DNA from: Paracyclopina nana
Lineage: Eukaryota; Arthropoda; Copepoda; Cyclopoida; Cyclopettidae
Assembly (NCBI GenBank): GCA_019096065.1
Contig: JAGUCH010000001.1
Location: 5,022,001 to 5,086,000, forward strand
Direction of reading: 5' to 3'
DNA: 64,000 nucleotides
Positions 32,501 through 46,092 of the stretch are shown piece by piece. Position 1 is the stretch's first letter. The number at the start of each line of letters is the position of its first letter. A program made the position numbers and the translations under genes. The notes beneath the pieces were generated by a model, which worked only from the letters and a program-made list of their open reading frames with translations, was not told the DNA's origin and made no database searches.

Positions 32501-35500
32501 TAGGCAAGCAGGTGGAATTGTATTAAAGTAGAAGAATGTATTGGATGCATACTTCTCTTCTACATGCAAGGGATATGATTCCGTTATCGAACATTCTGGC
32601 TTTTATGGAACGCTCCCAAGGATTTAAATTACATTACCAAAATAGCTCATATCTGAAACTGCTACCGTGTGCGACTACACCGCGCCATAAAAATGTAAAC
32701 CTATGTAGAAGCACATATTTCACATGCATAACAAATTATAGCCTTCCTTGTGTTTTTTTGCCATTTTCAGGCACAACTGCCAGAAATGTATGGTCATTCA
32801 TGAGAAGCATCCAAACGTGCTCCAGTACAAGGAAAGTAAGTATATTTATACTGCGCATAATGACCTTATTCCGAATGACTACTTATTTTTTAAGGTTACT
32901 GCCACCCTTCAAGCACTCCCCACTTGTCCCTGGAAAGCCTGTGTTCCTCCATTGAGTCGGACTCTGCGCTGTTCTTCATGTTCCGCACTACAGAAAACCA
33001 AAATATGGTCAAGGCAGATACGGAGCTGTGTCCTTTCAGAAATGGCGATTATGCCTTCTCCTACAGCACGAGGGGTGGTGCCAAGGTTTGTGAAGCACCT
33101 GCTTCCAAACTTGATACCTGCACAGACGAAGCCAAAATGGTGTTTCAATTTCAAGCTTGTCCAGACGTGCCAGGCTCAGAACGGAGTGGTAAGGTCTAAA
33201 TAATACGAGTCAAGCAGTTGCGTTTTGCACGCATATACCAGCTACACTTCTCCAAATTGCTTTCCTTAACCAAAAGCACACATTTTCGACCTTATTAGCT
33301 TCAGCTACAGTTGTGGACGTGCACCTTTTTTCGGTGAATAGCAACGGCTACATCAGATGGGCGTTCATTTTTGATTATTGTTGGCCTCTGACCACGTCAA
33401 GATATTGCATTTCCCTCAAAAAAAATTGTTGCGACAGCAAGTCGTTTATCAGGCTTTTGATAAAAAAGTCATTTCCGGTAATGGCTCATTTCAAATATTC
33501 TGGTTGCTTAACTCTATATAAAATTAAATGGTAGTAACTGAAGAAGGTCCATGCCTGGGCTGAAAAGCCAAATAAAAGAATTGGAATTTGAAAGGCTTGC
33601 ACGGGTTTTCTACACTTCTAGCACTCACCTTATGTGGGAGTAGAAAAACTTTCAAGGCTTTGAGTTGGTTTCCTTTTTATCTGCGAAGCAGTATTTCTGC
33701 TTTTCCAATATTCCAACGCTGTTTGACAGGCTAATTTCTCTTTTTGTGAGAGTGGTGGTCCATCTAATAATGTATATGCTATGCTGCATTCTGAGGGGAA
33801 ACTAAGCATTAAAAATTAGTCTCTAAATAACAGATGAGATATTGGAATGCGTGGCCATGTGGAAGGAGGGCTCTTCTCGCTACTTGGTGGGTCGAATAAT
33901 GACCTCGAGCCAACAAGTATCCAACTCGAAATACCAGTGCTTCCGATACGAGCGCCATTTTGATGACCAGCAAGGCCGTGGCATTGTCGTCAAAATGGCC
34001 CAGTCTTACAGTGGGGCTTGCGAGGGGCTTTGGTCAGCCGAGGAAGGAGACAGAACCTATACATTATGGACAGGTAATTTTCGCAAACTTTATGCCACCA
34101 CCAGCTACTAAAATCCTTTTGCAAAGCCAATTGGGCTCAAGAAGGATTGAGGCGTTGGTGGTGCAGTTTGCACCCTTATAAGGCGCAACTCGCTCAACCA
34201 GACAGATAAAAGTTCCCTTTTTTATTATTCTTGCGCCCTTTTCATCTCTTCTTGCAACTCTGGTCCAAAGATTTCATGGTTTTAGCAGGAGATTTTGAAG
34301 AAGAAAATTACTACCACTGATGCTGTCGAGAGCAGTTTTCCTTTTTCTGAAGGCTTGTACCGCATACGCAGCAAAATGCTCTGAGAGTGTGTGCTTATTG
34401 TCAAACTTTTCCTGAGCACTTTTACATGGAAATATGAGAGCAGTTTCTTTTCTGACACTTATATTCTTCTTCCTTGTAATCTAACTAGAAGTGTGCATTT
34501 CGCCACCTTGTTACGCATGCAGAAAAGGACTTTGCTGAAAAGTTTGCTTTCTTCCATATTCCACCTTTTTTGCAAGAGCCTCTTCCTGCTCTTGCTGCTT
34601 GTAAGCTGTTGATAAATGAATCGGCTTGAAAAATTGCCTCGAACATCTACCTTTCTTAGCATGACAAATATTCGCGATTGTCGACAGCACTTCAACGTTA
34701 AAAAAATAACAAGTTACTTACGAAAACTTTTTCCGCACCATTTACTTTATTGTATAAATGGGATTTAGCTTTTACGCACCAACTTTGTGTACACACGGCA
34801 AGCCTCCCGTGCTATTATTTAATTAAATTTTCCTTTATTTGAAAAGTTACATGCAAAAACTTTTCCAATACCCAACATGTAATAATAATGTTGCGATATG
34901 TGAATTTTTAACTTTGCACCGAATTTGCTCTCATATTTTCCATCATGTTAAAATAGCATAGTGTGGCAGCGTGAAAGAGAGCGGCCAATAAGCATTTTCT
35001 CTGCAGTATATTTTTTGGGGTACGTTGGCTACTACTCAATCATCTGAAAATAATGACCTCGATTTTTTGCTTGCAACCTGGAAATGCCTTGGAGCTGATG
35101 TATTTTCTGGTCAGGCAGCTTGTTGAAAAAGTGCACTTTTCTTTGCCATGTGTTGCAGTGCCTACCGAGTTGAGGGAATGCGGTTTACCCGAATGGATTG
35201 TGAATAGATCCCAATGGACGAGTTTAGACACAAAGCTGATTCTGAGAATGACCCCGGGAAGCTCAAGGAGGTTTGAACTTGTGGTGAAACAGAAAACGCA
35301 CAAATCATCGCCGCCATCAAGAGCCGAGGAAAACTATCTTGGTGTCTCTCAGATGACCTGCAAGACTATCATGGAAGGCAAGAATCCGCAAGACAAAAGA
35401 GTCAAGATTGTCGCTCATCAGAAGCAAGGATGGTAATCATCATTAATCTCGAGTATTAAAGTGGGATTAGTCCATCGTATGGCACTTGCCTGGAAAAATG

Positions 35501-38500
35501 TCTCAATTAAAAAGTTTTCAAAGTTCATGGAAAAAGTTTGAAAGATGAGAGTAGGTCTCTTTTTATCCATGCAAGGACGGCACAAAAGCAGCATCTACTG
35601 TCTTCATTCAATTAGAAGAAGGCAGCTAAAAACAGTATTTTCATGCAGTGGTGCGAATTTACATATGAAAAGTATGCGACATTTTGCAATGTTGCTGTGG
35701 GACCCTAAAATTCAGATGCCAAAACTCTTTTGCATGCATCGAAATGCAATTCGCTTGAAAATCGGACTTCTTCGCAGCCAGCGAAACTACGGGTACCTCT
35801 GAATAAGTTCTCTCTTGTTTGTTCTACCCTAAAGTAATTTGCAGCCACATTGTGTGAAAATCAGGAAAATGCTAACCAACAATTTGAAGGCATATTGGCC
35901 GTCTGCTTTCCACATTTTCTTCTTTTTATCACCACCAGAGAATTTTGTTTGCTTTGGGTTTTCATGAGCAGAATAGTTAGCACTTGGCTGCAGACTTCCA
36001 TAGAATTCGTGTCTCCATTTGTCTCTGTGCAGCTCACAACCTTTTTAAAAGTTTCTCTCCCTTTTTGTGTGTGAGGGAGTGTCACCTTCTCGCACGCCCC
36101 TCTTGACGATGAAAACTTGCTCATATTTTCTCTTCCTTCCACAGCTTCAGTGGTTTCGTTTGCCTGGAGATAACCTTCCTGCATGAAAATGTGATCCATA
36201 TGCGCATAGGTAAGCATTCATTTGTTGTTTTTTCATTTGTCCCATGTAGAACAGCTAGGCCATGATCGAGAGCCCTGTGTATGCTTACGGGGCTGGAATT
36301 ATGAACTTTTAAGCTGGTGAAGTGCTACCTTCTACATCAAGGTGAAATGGATTGGTAAGATGGTGGCGTGGAAAAAACTGCTTTCATAGTGGAAGCAGAA
36401 AGAAAGGTGGAAAAGTTCGGTAAAGCCCTGGAGGAGTTTAGGCAATGAGAAGATCTCTCCAAAAGCCTCTTTCCTTCTATTCCTCCAAAGATATCTTCCA
36501 CTGTCTCGGTTTTCCGTCAAATTGAAGTTTCATCACTCCAGCTGAGTTAGTAGTGACTGCAATATTTTGCCTTGATCACCATCCTTTCAGTGGTTCAGTG
36601 AGAGAGGAGAAGACGGACAATTTTTTTGCTGTGTTTGCCATTACCGAGCAAACATGTTTTCTTGGCTTTGCTGAGCAAAAGGAAAGCAGCTTTTCTCATC
36701 TGCTGCTGCTACGCCGAAGCAACTTGAAAATACAATCACGAGGAAACTGAGAAGAATTTAAAAGTCCCCAGGGTTGGACAAACTTCAATCAAACTATTGA
36801 GACTTCTACATCAACTTTCTTGAATGGAGTTGCGCTGTAAAGGGCCCAGTTTCTTGAATGTAAAAAGTGCTGCCAAAATTGAGTCCACAAGACATTTAGG
36901 AGGAGATGCAGGCAGTCCTATATAATTCGCTCCGAAATGGTGCAAGAAAGAGTAATGATAATAGAATGCCAAAAGTGCTGGTGGCTCCATATGTGGTCAA
37001 TCTGCTGGTACTTTGTTACGGCCCTGACCCATCAAGTCTAATGATGATGGAAGCATCATCATTATTATCAGCATGGCATTGTGCGAAAAATGCCCCAATT
37101 AGTTTGCTCGCGTAGGTGAGTTACAAAGGAAAAGCGATAATAGCCAGGCTTCCATTCTTTTCCTCATTCCAGCACAATACGTGAGTTTTTCAGGCAACTA
37201 TCACTGCACATTTGATAACTCAGTACTATCCGTTTCAATTTTTTTTTTCGATTTACCAGGTAGCCTTCAAGGTTGATTTTCTGTCATAGTTGTAGGAGCT
37301 TTTTAAAATTGATTGATTGATTCATGATGGTAGAGGATGTAGTAAAACCTCCATCAATTTGATTACCCAAGAGGATTTGGCACGCATTGAAGTTGTTTGA
37401 TTTTGTTCGCAGCTTTCAAATTTTAGAGTGGCTATCTAGGGACTTCTTTTCATCGTCGCCTTCTTGCCAAATTTGATATTGCAGTAGTTTGATCAAAATT
37501 GTTTTCAACTTTCCTCGCAACGACGAGAAAGGCCTTGCTTTTTGCCCAAAGCCTCTGTATTGATTTCTGCTGATTCAGCAATCAAACGTTAATTGATCAC
37601 CAGGGAATTTTTGTGTCAATTGATCCAGAATTACTCAACTGTACCACCAAAAATTGTATAGGAGAGTTACTTTAGCTTTCCCTTGGGAGAACGAAAATAA
37701 TTTGGACTTTTTCTCAGTGAAAGTATAGTGGCTGCAGCATTCCGAGTGTCATAAAGTAGAGCTCACTGCATGCATCTTGTATGTGTAGCGAACATATATT
37801 TGGATGGACTCGCTACTGAAAAGGGCAAAGTGTCGTCTTGGATATTTATGATATGCTTCATTCACCTCCTCATAAGGATTGAGGGTAATTACATACCTTC
37901 ACTTTACAGCATTTTTTATTCAGAGCTGTAAAATCCATTGCCTGTCTCCAATCGGCAATTTTTCACGACTCCTAGATGTCATGTCTAAAGCTAACGTGAT
38001 ACAAGCGTGACTCCTTTATTTTTCCCTAGCTGAGAGCTCACCCTTTTTTCCTATAAAAAGAGGATGAGGTCTCATGGATCGAAATTTCAGAAACGAGCTT
38101 TGGTCAATAAAATAATCCCCCCATCGGATCAGCTAGAATAAATGTCACATATGTGAAAAGGCTCTTCTTGGATTCTACAATACCTTTCACATTAAGGAAA
38201 TGTAGTCCTGTGAGAGAGTCTATCCAATATCTGATTTTGCACACCCTCCCACTTCTCCTTCTTCAAGGTTTCCTATATTTCTTCTCTGAGTGTAGTAGCT
38301 GTAATATTTTCTTCCTTTAAGCCACCTCCTGCTACGAGTCGACTAGCATCTATACGCCATCATCTTTGAAGATGCAAAACTACTTCTTCATTTGAAAAAA
38401 ATTTGACGGAGTTTTCGAGCTTGTCAAGATTGAGTTCCTGTCCAACTTTTTTAGCTTCACAAAACCCCATCTTGCAGAACGGTAGCTAACTTCTACAACG

Positions 38501-41500
38501 TTTTGGCTGCTGTTGGAAAAAATGGGAACTTTTTTCAGTTATCTACTCCTGTGTCAACTAGAATTGCGCGCACGCTCTGATTTGATCAACAAGTCCCATG
38601 GGATATCCTCGGTGTTTCTTATTTTCATCATTTTCGCCTTGTCTTGTTATTTCTTGACGTGCTTTGCACAACACAGCTTTCCAGAGCCTTCAAGATATAC
38701 TAGAGGAAGTTGAGTTATGAAGTAGATGAATCTATACTTGCTGGAAAAAATAGGTACATACTAGCTTGATGGAAAATGCTTTCTTCTTCGTTGATTTCAT
38801 GTCTCTCATCCTCAGGTTTGGTTGAAAAAATGCCTGTCAGCGTGATTTGTTTTGCTCTTGTTAGGCTTGACATATTTTCTATGGAAAATACCCTTCTTCT
38901 CTAATGCTACTCTATATGGACCACCTGAAATGCTATTGTGCCTGGTTGTGTTCTGCAGCCGAATTTGTCTTCATCTCGGGTTGCTTTCCTATTCCTGCTG
39001 CACCGAGGGAATCTTGCCTTCAAAATAGCACAAAAGATCAAGGTCAAGTTTGCATGGCCATGAAAGGAATCCTCTAGATTACGTAACCCGAGACAGCTCT
39101 GTGCATGAAACGCATTGTCAACTGTAGAAGGAACTGGCATGGTCCAAGCATTAAGACATGCATTATTTTGTTATCAGCTCCCTAATGTGCTACATACTGT
39201 ATACTATGGGTCTTCTAATGCCTTCTGGCGAGCAATAAAAGCCTGAACCAAGCAGGACACTAGAAGCATACGAGATTGAGGAGGGGGAAATATGGCAGCT
39301 TGCATACGAGTCAAATGATAACATAGCAAAATTTCAATTTTGCCCCTGGTGTGACGGACAGGCTTCCTGCCGGGCATTTCTTCTACAGCAAGGAAGAAGC
39401 AAAATATTTTGCAAGACTTTCTCCTTGGCCACGAAATACTTTGCCATGCTAGGATAGTACTTTTTTGTTGCAATTACTTGCTCCCACTCTTCCTCGGCCA
39501 GGATCATAAAAGCTCACTCGTGAGCTGCGGTTACTCGAGCACTATTCCAACGAATTATTTGCTAATTTCCCGTAACTTTGTGGGTAAATATGGATATTGA
39601 AGATCAAAGGATTAACTTTCTGATGTTTTCTCAAATGTTTGGCTTTGCCTACAGTCAACATTGCAATCTACATTTTGCATGACATGCTCTCTCTACTGCT
39701 TGTTTAGCTCCACTTGAAAGCCATAATTTGTAGCCACTTTTAGCGGCGGCTGTGAAATTTTCAAAAGTTGCTACTTTTTTCGCAGCCGGCTATTTTTCCT
39801 CTTTTATACCATGAAGCTACCCACTAACGTATCTTGTCAAAAGGATGATTAAAAATGGCGAGAGAAAATCTGTCAGGATTAAGGGATTTTGGTAGCAAAG
39901 TTTCTCAACTAGTTAAAGAATTTTATCCTCCTTCTTCTCTTGTTTTATGGGGAGACTCACTTTGTCGTCCTGCAGCTAATTAAATTCAGGTCTTCGTTGT
40001 TTCGGCCCCTCAATGAAATGATCATTAATAATAACTTTTTCCCTAATGAAGGCAAAAACAAACAATGCGGTGGGCAAACATGCACTCGGCTTGCAATCAA
40101 CATTCATATGAATATCTTGGCTGTTCTGCGAGAGCCAAGTTGAAAGTAAAGGTAGCAAGAAAGCTCTCTCAAAAGATTGAAAGCTTTTATGGCTGAAATA
40201 CGATACGAAAACTTGGGATGAACGTTCGAAGGTAATTGCTCTCACTCCAGTTCAACATGATTTCTTCAGATTTCATATAAGTTTCTCGATCAGGATCAGG
40301 AGGCTTTTATATTAGCGGGAAAAAAAGCATTTCCAAGATGGTGCTTAAGTTATTCGCCAGATGATGTGACAACAAACTTAGGTATCTTTTTTCTGTTGCT
40401 GTCCTTTGATGGATAAGTGGTTTTCTGTCCAGCAAATGGAAACTCGTTGCCTCACATCAAGTTACGAGACACAAAAAGCCTTCAGTGTCGGTTGCAGTTT
40501 TCTCTGGACGTTCCGAAGAATTGGTTACTTTTTGTGCCCAAACTGAGCACACATGCTATGTCTTGATTTATACTCCTATTGTTGGAGGGATAAAAATGTC
40601 GCTAATTTCTTTCTGCTCAAAAATATTTCTCAAGGATAAAAGAAGGGGGATGATGGTAGCCACAAGATAAATTCGTACGATATAGGGGGGAAATGAACGT
40701 TATTGCGCAACCATTCAATATCTATAAAATGTTATGGCATAGCAGTAAAATAGATAAAAGATATGGTATAGTGGCTAGTTGGTCAATGAACATGCAAGTA
40801 AAGTTGTGCTGCAACAATTTGTGCTCCTCTCTCCTGATATCTGCATTTATCCTGGGCATATCTTGGAAAATATGATCTCCTTGCAGGTAACCGATCTAGC
40901 CATGAAGATGAGGCGTGCAGACAACACTTTTTCTCGGGGCAAGAACCTCTTCAGTATCTTTTAGCTGATGAAAAAAGCATCGAGTGCCCCTTCTTGGGTA
41001 AATATGTGGATGAAACATCCGCATTTGGTGGTCAAGTGACATCTTCAGGCTCTTCTGGTAAGAAGACATCAACTGCGCCAGCCATGCATTATTAAAGAAT
41101 TACAGCTCAGATCGTAATGTTTGCGCACTTGTTTCAGGAGCCACGGCCGTAAAAGGAACTTGTCAAAACTGGATCCAGAGCGGGTGCCCATTGTCTACAG
41201 ACATGTTGGTCCACCTGTGTTCAAATCAGCTTCGAAGAAGAATAAGAGGTAATGGCACGCTATTTCTGCGCTCTGATTAATTGGCATTCCACCTACATGG
41301 CTCTCATTCCCATCAAAACTAATAAGAGATACCTGTTAGTTATGCTTAAAAAAGATGGTGTGCGTCATAGGGCACGAAGATGGCGTGGCAAATGATTGAG
41401 TAGATGATAAAGAATGATAAAGCGCTAAAACACTGGCGCAGAATTGTGAGCAGCTTGGAGAAGCTACCAAGCATGTGCTCTTTTTCAAGTCCTACCTGGA

Positions 41501-42279
41501 ATTTGCGCATCTTTTACGAGCACCCCATTTTGAGACCGTTTTTAGGGTAATTTTGCGTGCAGAATTATTCTCCGTCCAGCAGCCGTTTACCTTGTGCCAT
41601 GATAGTTACATTAGTCACTTTTAACAAGAAGACCCCATTTTTTTGTCAACAAAACAAATGCTTGCGTGCGTCGGTGAAATTTGGAGGAAATTACAAAGGC
41701 TTACCTCATTTTGGCAAAAATAAAGATAAAAACTGGCCCACTCTCTTTTCCCCAAACGTTGACCTCAAAAGTGGCTTAACCCCGATCATGTAGCTGAAAT
41801 GGTAGTACATTTATGCAATTGCTGAGTCATGACTGCACTATTTTGATGTATTCTTGCCAGATGTGACTTGCATCGGGACTTGGAGGCTAAACGGACGTAC
41901 GCAAAGCTCATCATCAACTATTAACAAATCAATGGCATTGGAAGGGATGTCAAAGGCCAAAGAAGGATTGGCCGCCAATAGCAGCAGTTCGGCGATTATG
42001 CTGGCGCTCAGAGACCAAAAGGGCAACGGGGAATGCCTTGAATATCGAAAAACCGAAAACTCATCCGTTTTACAAGTTTCCTACTTCGATGAGTGCTACG
42101 ATCCTAATCACACGAGCCGACCGGTGTTTTCGGTCAATGTTTCGCATCGTGGCGGATGCCAAGAAGCATTGATGGATGCCCATGCAGTTTCTCATGCATC
42201 TCTCTCTATTAAGTATGGCTGTTTACTACAATTCTACTCCTTAATTTCAATGTTAACTGTGATGTTGTTGGTAAAATAA
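29599..42279 (+). CDS. Secreted/membrane-anchored DUF7042-7045 family protein
   Basis: Conserved arthropod protein of unknown function. Exons: 29599-29855, 32771-32835, 32895-33188, 33834-34073, 35159-35432, 36145-36209, 40887-41057, 41138-41248, 41861-42279; all joins keep frame; 631 aa. Introns range from 59 bp to 4.7 kb. An N-terminal signal peptide (MLWTLWLLALSG) precedes CQFPTSWEGTWYHSG (DUF7044-like). Next come HEKHPNVLQYKES across exons 2-3, CPFRNGDYAFSYSTRGG (DUF7043-like), and ECVAMWKEGSSRYLVGR (DUF7042-like). The Cys-rich C-terminal half repeats the CPFLGKYV and CIGTWRLNG themes (DUF7045-like). The C-terminus is hydrophobic (LLQFYSLISMLTVMLLVK), fitting a GPI signal or membrane anchor. 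Regular Cys spacing implies extracellular disulfide domains. Family names are from memory of insect orthologues; the function is not known to me. AATAAA at 42543-42548. Confidence 0.85.
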
Positions 42280-42542
42280 TGCATATCAAGAAAATGTCTC
42301 AAAAAGAATCATTGATTCAAAAGGTTTCGAGCGTTAAGAATGGCTCACACGATGACTCCTTCATAAGTCCAGGTTGTGTGATTGTCAAGCCCAATGTTCC
42401 GCTATTCCGCAAATGAACTCAGTTGTTGGCTCATACGTTCAGTCTGAGTCAGTCTCAGCAATAGCCAACTTGTAATTAGTTGAAACTTGAACCTCAGTTC
42501 CTCTAGCATTAAAATCAAGAAAGTGTATCCAAATCAGACGCG

Positions 42543-42582
42543 AATAAAAGGATTAAGGAATCTTGGTAAGCACGATTTTATT
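42543..42582. terminator. Facing polyadenylation signals of two convergent genes
   Basis: Plus-strand AATAAA (42543-42548) serves the DUF7042-7045 gene and minus-strand AATAAA (42577-42582) serves the PDZ gene. They point at each other only about 30 bp apart, so the 3' UTR ends should overlap by a few tens of bases. Confidence 0.6.
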
Positions 42583-42606
42583 CTTCAATTATAAATAGTA
42601 TTTGTA

Positions 42607-45600
42607 TCACTTGATTTGCTCCGCATGGGCTGAAACGGGAGTTTGGGGCCTACAAAGAGGGTCATAATTAACCTGCCTGATCTGGATTCTAAGCATACTT
42701 ACTCTTTGACAACAACAACTGATTCCTGGTCAAGGATGAAGGCTGGATCTCTTCTAGCCACCCTCAAAATGACTGGTCCATTCCTGATAGCTCTGAATTC
42801 GTTGATAGCTTCGTCATGAGACATTCCCTGCAAGCTCTTGCCATTCACTGCCAATATTTCATCTCCTACGAACAATCATAGAAATATTGCTCTTGATAAG
42901 ATGTGAGCTTTTTTGTGCACTCACCTTCCTTCAACCTGCCCTCGTCAGCCGCTTGGCCATTGGCAAATATGGACTTGACAAAGATTCCCATGTCTCCTTT
43001 GGGACTGTCGTTGCCGCCCACCACGCTGAACCCGAGCCCCTTTTTTCCATGGCCCTTTTGGAAGACAATGTTTTGTACTGTCCCCGATGGCCCCAACACG
43101 ATGGGCTGCTGAGGCTGGATGCGGATCCCCGCCGGGGGTCGTCGAATGGGTATGGATGGCTTCATTTTGGGCACCTCTGGCAAACTCCTCTCCGAGGTCT
43201 TCACCGAGGTCAAACTGTTGGCATGCCTCATCGTGGGACTGGAGGCCGTCACCTTGGCTCTTAGTCGACTCGCTGAGGTCACTGAGGTCATTGAAATGTC
43301 CGAGAATGCGGAGCCATTCCCGCTGTCCCGTGGGCTGCTTTCTAACTGCGATTTGCCATGGCTGGACACTTTAATGACGGTTTTCATGGCAGCCTTATTG
43401 TTGTTGCTGAAGTCACACACATCCATGACTGCATCATCCTCACCACACGCATTGGATGCCAAGCTGGCTGCTGACAGGAGCTCTCCGCCGATGGGAGCCG
43501 ATTTGGGCCTCTCGAGGACTGGCAGACGCCTCCTCTTCTTCTTCAGCACCGCAAGTGGCTTTGGCCCTGACAAAGCAAGACATTTGCAAAATGGCTACTT
43601 ACTTGAATGATGGATCTTTCATTACCTGGATGTGGAACGGGACTCAGTTCCTCTGGCTGCCTTGCCACGATGATGTCGACAAATCCGGACAAGTGCCTGA
43701 GCACGTTTCTAGCTGCCTCCATACTGAGCCCTCGAAGGCTGTTGCCATTGACGTTGATGAGCTCGTCTCCGACCTTGAACCTGCCATCCTTGTCGACCAA
43801 GCCTCCGGGCTCGATGTATGCTATCACATATCCGGAGGTTCTCCTGTCCCTCTGAACCTTTTTTGTGATCAGCACGCCCAGCTCAGCCTCTGACTCCTTG
43901 AACAACCTGTACAGTGAAAACTGCTTGTGGATCAAATTGGTGAGGGTGGGCGGGAGGCTGTCGCCAAAGTCCATGGGTATGGACGAGGTCACTGAGGATC
44001 GTTCCTCCTCACACAACACTCTCAGCTCTTCATCCACATCAGTGACGACGTTGGTCTCTTTGATGTCAGCTGAAGTGGCCTCCGATGATCCGGACACCTC
44101 AACGCTTGTGATGTGTTCCAAGAGCACTGGATCCAGACTGCAGAACGGCTCGGCTGGTGTATTGGAGGTGTTTTCTGTGAGGATCAATGACAAAGGCTGC
44201 TGCTTTAATTCGGACGCACTCTTGTACTCGTTTTGCGTGATGATGGACTCCAAGCTGAGGTCTTGTTCAACATCGGAGTCGCCGCCACAGCTGCTTGGCG
44301 GAGCAGCAGGATCCTGCTGCGCTTCAACAGCAATGCTACTGTGGAACTCTTTCTTGACTGAAGATGCCGGAGAACTGAGGCTGCTGGCCTCGGAGGCCGA
44401 ATCTTTGGCTGACATGGTAGCCAACGTTTGGTCCGAGTCGTATCCGGATTCCTCCTTTTCGATTTTCTCAGGCGAATCCTTCTTTTCCAGAGCCTCCACA
44501 GGATTAATTTGGTCTGGAATGTTAGAAGATGGTTTTTGCTGCTGTTGCTCGATCATCGGCGGAGCAGGAGCTCTGTTCTTTTTAGTAGTCACTGGGGTCT
44601 TGATCACTGGTCTCGGATCACTGGTATTGCTTGTCGCACTTGGTACTTTCGCTTTGTTAGAGTCCTTGAGTATAGAAGCGCCAACTGCCTTTGAGTTGGT
44701 GGTTGCTGAAATAGTGGCCTTTTTCGAACGAGCCCGGCCTCGGTCGGGAGCGACCTCATCCTTGAATTTCACAATTCTGTCTTCTTTTGGCTTGTCCGAG
44801 GTCTCGTCGTTGAGGAACATTTCGTTCAAGTTCTCAAGCGATGAGTTTCGTCTTCGGAACCTGTGCAAAAAAGTCATCAGATTAAAGCAGGGATAGAAAG
44901 CGTCGAGGTGTAAACTGAATATCTATTGCTTTGTTGGGTGGATCCACATGTGCAGTAGGTGGAATAAATCAGGATCTTGAAGATTAGGCAGCGTGTGCAC
45001 ACTTTTTATGATTACTACAAGTATGTCTACTCGAGTGCACTTTTCATCCACCTGAATTGGGCATGTGAAAGTAGCATCATCATCATTATTACCTGGAAAC
45101 TTCTTGGGTCGGATAAAAAATGGCAAAAGGTCCTATTAAAGCTGCGGCAGTGGGAGACATCAAGGCCGCCGGAGGCGTGGCCAAGGCCATTCTCGAGTTA
45201 AGTCGTTCGGACGATTTGGATCTCCGATGCAGTAGGTTGGGAGGATTATGGACAGCAAATGCGGGTAGGGTTGGCATGAAGTGTCCAGCCGGTGGATGAT
45301 GCCTACAATTGCACTGAGGCTGTTGCTGCTCCGGACTCTCTTGTTTGTGTCCATGGAGCAGAAATTGTCGGATGGACTCCACTCTGCCGACCATGGATGA
45401 TTTTTTGCTGTTATTTTCCCCACCATTGCTGCTGCCATCGGGCATCAAGTTCTCGTCATAAGAAGGGCTGTAGAGGGAAAGTGGCGTCTGATTTGGCCCT
45501 CCTTTTGTTCTGGTTCTTGACCTGGACCGGCCGTTGGTCTCCGCCTGTCCGAGGCTTGCTATAATTTAAAATGTTTAATTATCACTAATGCCACAATAAT

Positions 45601-45887
45601 GGATGAGTCCTCTCACCTCTTTTCGCCTCGTTTTGGCCACGGCTTGCCTCGAACGGCAGAACATGACCTGGCTGATTGCCATAGACTAGTTGCGAATACT
45701 TTCTCGGTTCCTCGATCTTTTTGGACTTTGCGCTCGGCTTGGGTGACTTGATTGCCTCGGTTTTGCTCTCTTCTGAAGAATTGGACTCTTTCAGCCTCCT
45801 TTTCGTCGTTGGTGGCTGGCCATTGGGCGCTAGCTGAGGATGAGCAGCATTTGATTCCGAGGGTTTTCGCTGCCACAATCGCATCAT
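42607..45887 (-). CDS. Two-PDZ scaffold protein (IL16/PDZD2/big bang-like)
   Basis: Cytoplasmic scaffold predicted to bind C-terminal peptides at membranes or junctions. Exons: 45617-45887, 45093-45558, 43626-44860, 42925-43566, 42703-42865, 42607-42649; 939 aa. A long disordered Ser/Lys/Pro-rich N-terminal region runs to about residue 565. PDZ1 follows ([20 protein letters not shown] to [16 protein letters not shown], residues about 570-645), then a linker. PDZ2 (residues about 820-910) carries [43 protein letters not shown] and GPVILRV. That PDZ2 is the form found in pro-IL16, PDZD2 and Drosophila big bang. The protein stops soon after PDZ2 (HAEQIK). The ATG at 45887 follows immediately after a good acceptor (CTTTCAG), so upstream exons may exist and the start is provisional. 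AATAAA on the minus strand at 42577-42582. Confidence 0.85.
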
Positions 45888-46092
45888 CTGAAAGTGAAAA
45901 GCTGCTCTATCAAGATTGATGTTCCCTTATGTAACGGTCTCAAAAATGCATCTCCGATTTTTACAAGATAATTTGAGCTGTACGTCACTCAAGAAAATTC
46001 TCCTTAATGAATCTTGCTAGTAAACGTGCACGTACGTGATAGAGAGAGCTCGGAAGCGCTACTGCTGCATATTTTCTCATAGTCACGACAAG

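Noticed and set aside
43865..44896. 343-aa open frame on the plus strand
   Set aside because: It is antisense to the large PDZ-gene exon, is low-complexity Ser-rich and has no domain; the minus-strand frame has the PDZ homology and splice sites.
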